In this document: piece after piece, positions 56,214 to 64,000 of the stretch | Position numbering within the stretch: position 1 is the stretch's first letter | Layout of the letters: the number at the start of each line of letters is the position of its first letter | Assembly (NCBI GenBank): GCA_019925105.1 | Contig: JAHGAU010000007.1 | Location: 1,612,001 to 1,676,000, forward strand | DNA from: Niebla homalea | Lineage: Eukaryota; Ascomycota; Lecanoromycetes; Lecanorales; Ramalinaceae | Length of the DNA stretch: 64,000 bases | Reading direction: 5' to 3' | Position numbers and translations under genes: made by a program | The notes under the pieces: model-generated | The model's database searches: none | Seen by the model: the letters and a program-made list of their open reading frames with translations, nothing else | Told to the model about the DNA's origin: nothing

Positions 56214-56980
56214 ATGTCATCCACCACAACCACCTCCACCAAGTCATCCTCCTCCTCCCCCACTCCGAATTCCTCTCCCACCTCTCCTCCTACCCCACCA
56301 TCTCCACCTCCATCGACACCTACAAATCCCACCCCCTAGGCCGCCGCTCAATCGAGCTCTCCCAATCCTCCTACTCCAAATTCCTCTCCCCGCTCCTCTC
56401 CTACACGCGCCCCTACCAAGGCTATTTCACCCCCTACCTCTCCCGCGCCGACACCCTCGCCTCCTCGGGCCTCTCTAAACTCGACAACCAATTCCCCCTC
56501 ATCACCGAACACCCCGCCCAAATCAAGGACAAACTCCTCGACCTGGGTTACACGCCCCTGAGGCTCGCGAGCGACGGCAAGAGCTACGTCCTGGACACCT
56601 ACGGCGCCGAGTACGAGAAGTGTGGGCCCCAGGGTAGTTACGTGACGAGCGGCAAGGCGGCCATCACGACCGGCTTGGTCGTCACGAGCGACACGCTGGC
56701 CTACCTGTCCTCCCTCTTCAGCAAGGGCAAGGCCCAGGGCGAGGACATGGCGAGTCGGGGCTACAAGCGCGGGGAGACCATGGCGCACAATGGCTACAAG
56801 CAGAGCAAGGAGTATGCGGGGGAGGCGTACGGGTTCGTGGGCGGCAAGGCCGCCGAGGCCAAGGGCTATGCGAGTGAGAAGACCGAGGAGGTCAAGGGGT
56901 TGGCGTATGAGAAGGAAGGCGAGATGAAGGGGATGGCCAAGGAGGGGAAGAAGAAGGTGGATGAGAAGACTGCCAAGTGA
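56214..56980 (+). CDS. CAP20/perilipin-like lipid-droplet protein (one frame break in the N-terminus)
   Basis: The domain reads EFLSHLSSYPTISTSIDTY, then HPLGRRSIELSQSSYSKF, TPYLSRADTLASSGLSKLD, and near the middle TTGLVVTSDTLAYLSSL. This is the pattern of fungal CAP20/MPL1 perilipin homologues, which coat lipid droplets and affect appressorium turgor in plant and insect pathogens. The C-terminal 70 residues are a Lys/Glu/Ala-rich amphipathic series (GYKRGETMAHNGYKQSKEYA, AAEAKGYASEKTEEVKGLA), like the 11-mer helices that bind lipid. The only suitable ATG, at 56214, is in another frame; both join if the C5 run at 56257-56261 has six bases, which gives 255 residues. Otherwise the start is unexplained, since no ATG occurs in the domain's own frame upstream. 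I infer a homopolymer under-call. Confidence 0.8.
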
Positions 56981-57746
56981 GGATATCTCCCGTCAACAAG
57001 CCGGAGACGTTGGAATTTGTGGGTGGCATTGGAAATCCACCCGGTCCTTTCGATGGGGCCGTGGAGCGAGAGGAGGGGGTTTTTTCTTTCGACAAGGCGT
57101 TCAGTTGAGACGGGGCGGAGGGGGTATCAGTGGATGATGGCCCACGACAGCTATGGGTCTCCCAACCTTGGCTCAGGCCGACGATGGCTGTGATAAATTG
57201 GACGCTTCTCCTTTTCTTTCTTGATGTGATTTGCGAACAATGGATTCGGGAGCGATGATATCATAGAAAAGGGGACCCAATTTAGGAGGCGTTTGGCCAA
57301 TCCGGGATTAAATTGAACTTGGGTATGGACGCGCACAGGTAGATCGCCACATGGAAATACCCATCTCCTTTTTTTTGGGAATTATAATCTACGCAGCTGT
57401 GTGTCCAAACCCGTTTGCCACTCTCTCTATCCACAATACACAATGAAATTGTATTTCCATCATGACGATCATGATTCCATGGGAACGTTATATATCAATA
57501 AATGATTGCATTAGGAAAGGAATTTACAAGAACCATCCAATTTGAGTTGACCATACGCCTAATTTGAGGGGGTATCCGACCGACGAGAATGAGGGTATAG
57601 TGAGAAAACAAGACCCAGACACACCATGCAATAAAAGAAGAAGAGGCGCCAGTCCGCTCGTCTCCATCAGCCCCCATATCATGCAGAGCACCCATCATAA
57701 TCACCATCATCATCATCATCACCACTTTATACCCTCCTCACCGTCC
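56981..57746. other. Convergent 3' flanks with a (CAT)n microsatellite
   Basis: It separates the 3' ends of the CAP20-like (+) and stomatin-like (-) genes. A CAT/ATC run sits at 57693-57725. No gene. Confidence 0.45.
57693..57725 (+). repeat. (CAT)n microsatellite
   Basis: An interrupted CAT run, about ten units, in the 3' flank of the stomatin-like gene. Confidence 0.88.
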
Positions 57747-59050
57747 TCAGATACTCTCCATGACCTTCGAATTCATCACGCTCTGGAACCCGCCGTCCCC
57801 ACCGCCACCCATGCCACTGCTCTCCGGTTGATCGTAGCTCTGGCCGCCCTTATTCCCCTCCACCATCTTGGCCGACATGCTGCCCGAGCTGCCCGGCATG
57901 AAGATGACCTTGCTATTCGCACTCTTCGCCATAGCCTGCATGGCCTCGAGGTAGCGGATCTGCATCGCGGGGGCCGAGCTCAGGATATCGGCGGCCTGCC
58001 TCATCAACTTGGCGCTCTCGACCTCGGCCCTGGCGGCGATGACCTTGCTCTCGCCGATCCGCTTGGATTGCGCGGCCATGCTCAAAGACTCCTGCAGCTC
58101 GTTGCTGAAGATGATGTCCTTGATCAGCATGGATTCGACCTGCACGCCCCACCCGGATGCGACGTCCTCGATGATCTCGCCGATGGATTGCGCAATCTCC
58201 TCGCGGCGCTCGATGACGTCTTGGAGGACGCGGGCGCCGACGACGTGGCGGAGGGTGGTCTGCGTGCGCTCCACGAGGGCTTGTCGGATGTTGGAGATGC
58301 CGAAGGCGGCTTTGTGGGGGGAGGTGATGTGGTAGTAGATTACCGAGGTGAGGTTGAGGGTGACATTGTCTTTGGTCATGCAGATTTGTTTGGGGACCTC
58401 TGTTGGTAATAATATCAGTACCGAGTTAAATGACGTTGGTTGGAGGGGAGGGAGAGTAGGTAGGGTGGGGTGGGGTGAAAAGGGAGGTGGCGAATCCGGT
58501 ATAGAGAGGAGAGGAGGGGAAGACGTACCAACTATCTGTATTTTGACATCCACTTGGATCAGCTTCTCAGATAGCGGGTTGATCTTCACAAGACCCGGGT
58601 CCACTGCACGGTAGAAGCGGCCGAACTTGGTGACCAAGCCGACATTGCCCTGACTGACTGGCTTGTAGGGGTTGGGGCAGAAGACGCAGAAGGGGATGGC
58701 GCCGCAGAAACCGACGCAGGAACCGAGGGAATTGACTGTGAGGTGTGGCAATTAGTATGGGTATGTGCAGAGAATGGAGCATCGCATGGGGAGCTTGAGT
58801 GGCGAGTGGGATTTTGAGACTTACTCATTGAGCCGTACCAGCCATGGGTGCCAGCGTCCTCATCGCCATGGAGTACTTGAGCATATGAGGGCTGGAGGTC
58901 TTCGCGACGAGGAGGTTCGACATTGATGAGGCCCGGAGCGGGATGGCCTCCTGGGTTCATGCCATTGCGAAAGTTGCTGGTGGGACCGTTGCCGTTGAGT
59001 GGCGCTTTGCTGTTGCTGGTTTGGGTATCCATGGTGGAAGAGGTTGACAT
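57747..59050 (-). CDS. Stomatin-like SPFH-domain membrane protein
   Basis: Three exons: 59050-58825, 58735-58529 and 58399-57747; introns 58824-58736 (GTAAGT...CACAG) and 58528-58400 (GTACGT...CAACAG), both phase 1; 361 aa. The spliced sequence shows a Pro/Asn-rich N-terminus, a Cys-containing hydrophobic hairpin (LGSCVGFCGAIPFCVFCPNPY, about residues 78-98) that would insert into the membrane from one side, then the SPFH/prohibitin fold: VSQGNVGLVTKFGRFYRAVDPGL, VEVPKQICMTKDNVTLNLTSVIYY, VGARVLQDVIERREEIAQSIGEII, and the coiled helix AARAEVESAKLMRQAADIL. The C-terminus has KVIFMP and a Gly-rich tail. Stomatins form oligomers in cholesterol/ergosterol-rich membrane. Second ATG at 59032 is an alternative start. 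Confidence 0.92.
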
Positions 59051-60286
59051 GGACCGGTGGCAAATGAAGCTATTCAATGAGTCGCACGAGTTGTTGTGTT
59101 TCAATTATGGATGATTGAGTAGATGCAATCGATGAAAGATGAAGGATGAGCGATGTTTATAATGATAATGATCGGATTGATAATAGCAATGATCACGAGT
59201 ACGCAATGCTGCAAAGGCGTCTAGAAATACTGACGTACTTGATGATCATCTTAAGTAGAATTTACTTCGTCTCCACGCCGTTTGCATGCCACCAAGAAGA
59301 GATGCCGCGCGATGCGGCCACTCCCCCGCAAAGAGCTACCAAGCTCCGCCAATAGATGCCAAGCCTCGGCAGGCTCACAAGCCCAACCTCGACCGACCGA
59401 CCGCTAATCATGTGCCTCCTCAAAAACGCCTTCTAGAAGGAGTCCGGGGGGCTGTGCTCATGTCGCTTGTACCCACATTGTCTTGACCGGTCTTTAATAG
59501 CATGAGTCGGCGACTGATAAGGCTTAGCAACATCGTTCTGTGGATTGTGATACAAATCTGCGACACGAACCGCGAATCCACCCTCTTATTAATCTATGAT
59601 GTAGAATATTTTGAGCATATCTAACTTGGCCAGGAGAGTCACGACACTGGGGATACTGCATCTTTTCTACAAAGGCATTGCTTGTGAAAAATTTCGAGCT
59701 GATGTACCGCCGTGTGTGCTGCATCCCAGGGCTGACCGCAGCATCCAACAGCTTGCCATTGCGTCCATTGCTGGGCTCGTCGAATGAGGCATTTCTGCTC
59801 CCATCCTTCCTTCGAACACGGTGTCTTAGCATGGCCTCACTTACAGCTATTCAGGGTACGGGGTTCTTCTGGCCCTCCAGTCCCGCCTTGCATGTATTCA
59901 AGGAGGTCTGCATTGCGCGATTTCTGGCTTTGCGCCTAGTTGATCACCGAAGGCTCATGCGTCTTCTTTATCTTCAATACTTGGTGATCGCAACCTGCTG
60001 GGGAGTACCATGACATGCTTGGTCGGCTATGTGGTCTGCTCATTGGGCTTCACATATCCTCATGGCTGATAGGCTGTTAACGATCTGTCAATGTTTCTTG
60101 CTCATGCTTTCGTAATTTCATGTCTGAGGAAATGGCCACTCCATGTGGCTTTGTAGGTTTGTGGACCGTGTCAAGAGAGTGATGGAATCCAAATGGAGCT
60201 TTTTGGACGTACATGGCTATCGGAATCTGGCTGGTTGAAAGATCCACTCACACGGTGAGCTACCTCTTAGATGGGCTGATGTTGCC
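59051..60286. other. Intergenic region, nothing assigned
   Basis: This is the upstream flank of the stomatin-like gene and the 3' flank of the STAND-like gene. Overlapping frames at 59524-60013 on both strands have no features. Confidence 0.4.
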
Positions 60287-62272
60287 TTATGGGTCGTCGA
60301 AGGAGAAGGGGCGGCTGTGCATGCCATCTTCATCAGGCTCCTCGCCAAAGTTGGTCAGCTGGTTTTGGCGCTTTCTCGTCATCTTTCGCATGGCAGGATG
60401 CAGCGGAATTGGATTCCTTCTACCGGTGGCGTGCGGAATGCGTAGAGCTGCATGCTTGGGACTCTCGACAAAATAAGGATTCAGAAGGGTATTAGTAACG
60501 GAAGTTAAGAGGACTTTGATAGGCTGGCTCCTCTCCATGTCGGCCAGATACCGAAGGATCCGTAGCAGAGAATTGAATTTCTGAACACTGCCGCTGAGGT
60601 CTGCAATCGTGTCGATGCTATCCACGATAATATAGACTGGTATGGCAGCGGGTAATGAGATGACGAGGGCTTTCAGGATGTCCCAGGATGTCCTCATACT
60701 CCTTCGAGCTGACTCAAAGTTTGGGCGTGTGAAGAGGTTGAAATGCTGCTCTACCACACTTGGATTTTGCTCTACCAATTGAGCGATGAATGCATGGAGC
60801 ACGACCAGAGGTGAGTTTAGATATCTTGCGGGATCTCTTGTGTAGTTCTCGGTCGCGATATCCCCAAAGTGGTAGAGGATGGTGGCTGGTTTCTTGCTTG
60901 CGGCAGCTACCACATCGATCGAGAATTGAGTCGTCCATTTTGCCATTCGAGGGTTTGAGAAGCCATCTATCCATAGCATTTGTGATGTTTTGGATTCCGC
61001 CCATTGCCGAACCTCTGCTCGATCCGAGAGGCCAATTGCACAGTATGAGTGTGAGGGTAGCAGTTGTTTGCACTGCAGTCTGATATCTTCAACGTATGTG
61101 GCCGTCGATAACAACTCTGGGAAAAAGCTCGTTTTGATTGAGCTTTCGTTCTCGAAAATGCTCAAGTCGTTATCACGGAAGTACTCGATGCGCGATGCCT
61201 TAGACTGGTTCGTCGTCCGTTCATCACAAGGCTCGCGACAAAGCGGGCTTGAATTGGCTTCGGTCTTTGAGGCACAGGACCCGCCTGATACTTGCGGCAT
61301 CCTGATTAGGTGCAAGATCTCGACAATGTTAGCCGATACATCTCTGAGAGGCCCTTTGAGCTCTGAGACCTCTGTAAGAAGCTCGAGATGACCAATTTGA
61401 AGGCCGAAAATTCTGCATGCGTTGTGGGCGTCTGTCCGCTCTTTTATGAGACGTACATGTCTGGCGATGTTGTCGATCTTGGGTTTGATCCGGGTACTGT
61501 ATGGTTGGGCAACGCTCTTCAGGAACTTGACTAAGATGCTCGATTGTCATCAGCATGCACTCAATTCTAAAAAAACCGTTTCACCGACCAAAACCGTTCT
61601 CCCGCCACCAGTCAATACACGCTTGAAGGACTGAGAGGAATTCCACACAAGCTCCCAGCACGTGATCGACCATCTTCCGATCTTCTGGGAAGGCGCGAAT
61701 CTGGATGTGAATCGTTTCAAATTGCTCGCCGATGTCCGCGAGATGTTCTGCAAACTTTTCTTTCAACTCCTGATGGTTGATACTCGCAGTGACGAGGAAT
61801 TTCATGGCGCCCCCTAATATATTGATCAGTGTCTGTAAACCACATCATGGCTTCTGACTGACAGGCGAGCGAGGCAATCTCGGGATGTGAGGCGACCAGG
61901 ACGTCCATGACGGTTGCGTATGAGTATACGACTTTACAGGATCGCGCCAAAACACGCTTGGCATGATACCATTTGGAGTCTCTTCCACGCTTCAAGTTCT
62001 CTTGGTTCGGATACCGGGCGGCCAACTCTTTCTTGGCAGCCTCTTCCAGGCACGCGTACCTTGCCTGAACATCAATGAGCTCGTCCTTCCGTGATGCCTG
62101 GATCTTTTGGTTGAGAGCCTGGACTGCACTCTGCAAATATTGGTCGATGCTAGGCTGGACAATGTTCACTGATCAGCCTTGAGAGCTCCTCCACGTCTGA
62201 TCAATTTCTAGACATACGAAGGAACAGAGCTCCTACTTGATCCCGTACATCTCTGCCCAACCTCCGATCCAT
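60287..62272 (-). CDS. DUF7708-domain STAND/NACHT-like protein lacking a P-loop (609 aa)
   Basis: Four exons sum to whole codons: 62272-62218, 62168-61863, 61813-61589 and 61530-60287. Donors are GTATGT, GTCAGT and GTCGGT. The join across intron 2 restores EIASLAWGAMKFLVTASINH, the most typical string of the fungal DUF7708 domain (about residues 60-190), an N-terminal module of NACHT/STAND proteins. After a linker comes an NTPase-like part: MLWIDGFSNPRMAKWTTQFS occupies the usual P-loop place without GxxxxGK[ST], YHFGD follows, and VYIIVDSIDTI fits Walker B. The protein then ends within about 100 residues, in a basic tail, with no ankyrin, WD40 or TPR repeats. It may be a short regulatory or degenerate member of the fungal NLR-like repertoire. 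It is head to head with the AAA-type gene on its right. Confidence 0.82.
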
Positions 62273-62701
62273 CAAAAGTAAGGAGCCTGCTCGGATCTGA
62301 CTCGTCACACATACTGCTTGTTCATTTCAACAAGGGCATTGCAACGATCTAAAGGTCTCACTTTCTGTTGAGCAGTGTGAACGGGATGTGTCAAACAAGC
62401 TAGACGACTTCCCTATCTATGCGACTCATTCCCACAAAATGATGAGCAATTAAGGCAAAGTGGGATCGGCTTCTCACTGCCAATCTTTACGTTCGGCTGG
62501 CTATGGCGTGACGCATTGTGTTCCCTAGCTGCATGGCTGTTTTCGTGTCTTGTTTTGATCTGAGCCTTGTCCTTCCCTTCAATCCCGCTGCGTCCATGAT
62601 AATCTGTTTTCACGTTCCAACATCTCATATTTACTGATTGGGGCAGGGCCCATTGAACAGTATCAATACGTGATGCTTGTATATGCGCAAGAATCAGTCG
62701 C
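62273..62701. promoter_or_regulatory. Divergent promoter region between the STAND-like and AAA-type genes
   Basis: About 430 bp between outward-facing genes. No in-frame ATG for the right-hand gene could be fixed in it, so an unseen first exon may also lie here. Confidence 0.5.
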
Positions 62702-64000
62702 GGCCGGGACTCTAGGCCACGCCCTCAAAGATCGTCAACCAGTCTACCAGGTAGTGCGGCTGGGTCACACTCTCCAAGATCGTTGACCAGTCTACCAGGT
62801 AATCTGACTGCTTCAGAACTCCAGGCCGAGAGGGACAAAGATTCGGTAATTTCGAACCTAGGATTCGAACCACCTGAGGAGCCTAGCGACAGCGAGTTGG
62901 AAGCAGAGGTCACCCAGGGACGTTGGAGATGTCACATAAAGCGTTTGGTGCGGTTAAACCGTGTTTCTCAAGAGAATTCTGGTGTCTATCGCGATCGCAG
63001 GCTTAGGGGTACCTCATCTCATGGTGTGGCTCTAAGCAGGCAATTCGCCTCTCGGGACCCAACGAAGATAGGCTTGTGAGTAGAATTGTACTTTCGTGCT
63101 TTCCTCATTGCGCTTTGCGGCGAGTTTCATAGTAAGCAACATGTCAAATTATTCAGACATCTATCTACAGGTCTCGCTACTTGCATATGATTCTAATCAT
63201 CTCCTCGTAGGAAGGAAGACTTGGAAAAAGTTGTTGCCAAAAACGAGTCGCAAAAAGCGAGAGATCATGCTGCCACCGATGTTAATGCGGAGTCTATCTA
63301 CCATCTATATCGCACTGTCGGCAATCGACCATACCGTAGGGATCGAGCAGAGCCTAGGTACCATTTCGAGATTAGATCGCCATTGATCGTGGAGCTTCTA
63401 CAAAACATTGTGCTCTATCACCCCGCTCAAGAACTTCATGGCAAGGTAATCATTGTCCCGGAGCCTTATATGTTGCTATGGCATCACCATAAAGCCCTAC
63501 GACACTTTCTAGAGGACGATAAAAGCAATGAGGACACGAAAAAGCACCTACGCGTACTTGTCAGGTTTCTGGATTCCAATCAGTCAGATGCACGCGAGTT
63601 CAAGAACGTTGATGAGACTCGCCGTGGGAGTGCCCAGATCTCCTACCGTAACGCCTGGTACATCTACAGACCTGGCTGTTGGCTTCTATGTTGCGAATCC
63701 TCGCCCAGCCTGTCGTGGATGTCGATCGTCGAATGGGTAGAGCCCGCGAGAAGGAAAAATGTTGAGCCTGGTTGGCGCCCCATGTCGATAAGATACCGTT
63801 ATGTCAGCTTTGACGGATCCTATTTCAACTGGTCAAGGGATGTGAAACTAGTCGATAAGAGTCAATGGTCTGTGAATATGTCCGATCTAAGGCTCATACC
63901 CATCCAATATATCCAAAACCAAGTACAGGTCTGTGCTGGTTTACGCGAAAGGGGCCTTAAGTATTGGTACTTACAAGGGCAACATTTGCAAGGTTTGCGA
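62702..64000 (+). CDS. N-terminal part of a DUF7025-type AAA+ ATPase, cut by the window edge
   Basis: The frame is open from at least 62702 to a donor at 63076 (GTGAGT), intron 63076-63210 (ends CTCGTAG), then 63211 to the window end without a stop. The start is unresolved: there is no in-frame ATG near 62700, so an upstream exon is likely. After the intron the sequence reads FEIRSPLIVELLQNIVLYHP and VIIVPEPYMLLWHHHKALRHF, then a Tyr/Trp-rich stretch with ISYRNAWYIYRPG and YRYVSFDGSYFNW. This matches the DUF7025 module that precedes the AAA+ core in many fungal ATPases; the core would lie beyond 64000. The first 30 residues contain two copies of a 16-residue unit (see the 48-bp repeat). Confidence 0.75.
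62728..62801 (+). repeat. 48-bp direct repeat at the start of the AAA-type gene
   Basis: AAGATCGTCAACCAGTCTAC at 62728 recurs with two changes at 62776 (period 48); similarity extends over about 26 bp, through CCAGGTA. In the coding frame it gives RSSTSLPG and RSLTSLPG. Confidence 0.85.

Noticed and set aside
1..64000. CRISPR arrays, operons, Shine-Dalgarno sites, rRNA genes
   Set aside because: The DNA is fungal nuclear; no regularly spaced repeat-spacer array or rRNA sequence was seen.

Overview
The window is nuclear DNA from a filamentous ascomycete (Pezizomycotina; a Dothideomycete is my best guess, not proven). Reasons: genes on both strands with single-cistron spacing, short GT-AG introns of about 50-135 nt with CTNAY-like branch sites, and fungal families throughout (eL27, Rpn6, Sof1, a Snf12/BAF60-type subunit, NCS1 permease, CAP20/perilipin-like, DUF7708 and DUF7025-type NTPases, a non-reducing polyketide synthase). 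Most CDS models below were assembled by hand from splice sites, and the exon lengths sum to whole codons.

Layout. 1-5.2 kb: a possible non-LTR retrotransposon fragment (627-767), a beta-lactamase-family hydrolase gene with two in-frame TGA codons (1817-3513, -), and an unrecognised two-exon gene (4090-5162, -). 6.0-11.6 kb: a decayed non-reducing polyketide synthase (KS, end of AT, PT, ACP, TE still readable), an AT-rich island, then an intact amidohydrolase-type decarboxylase; this looks like the remains of a secondary-metabolite cluster. 12-21 kb: a membrane protein, ribosomal protein eL27 with a cryptic in-frame last intron, and a 2129-residue repetitive coiled-coil protein. 21-28.2 kb: a methyltransferase, an NCS1 purine/cytosine permease and a rhodopsin-like 7TM protein. 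28.2-30.6 kb: low-complexity, strand-asymmetric DNA with microsatellites. 30.6-37.3 kb: SWI/SNF 60-kDa subunit, beta-trefoil lectin, small secreted protein, AIM6-like phosphodiesterase. 37.3-42.5 kb: a gene-poor stretch opening with an AT-rich island. 42.5-45.6 kb: rpn6 and sof1 head to head. 46.6-51.9 kb: a hypothetical protein and a large pseudokinase. 51.9-56.2 kb: gene-poor. 56.2-59.1 kb: a CAP20/perilipin-like protein and a stomatin-like protein. 60.3-64 kb: a DUF7708 STAND-like protein head to head with a DUF7025-type AAA ATPase that runs off the right edge.

Housekeeping genes (ribosome, proteasome, rRNA processing, chromatin remodelling) are intact and alternate with accessory, decayed patches. 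Five other genes (methyltransferase, lectin, secreted protein, pseudokinase, CAP20-like) each carry one frame break that a single-base change would close, three of them at C/G homopolymers. That pattern suggests sequence error at least as much as gene death. The polyketide synthase is different: it has stops, many frame changes, a large deletion and altered catalytic residues. The most unusual pieces are the divergent STAND-like/AAA pair, the 54-nt stop-free intron that would change the C-terminus of eL27 if retained, and the recent 198-bp in-frame duplication in the giant coiled-coil gene.
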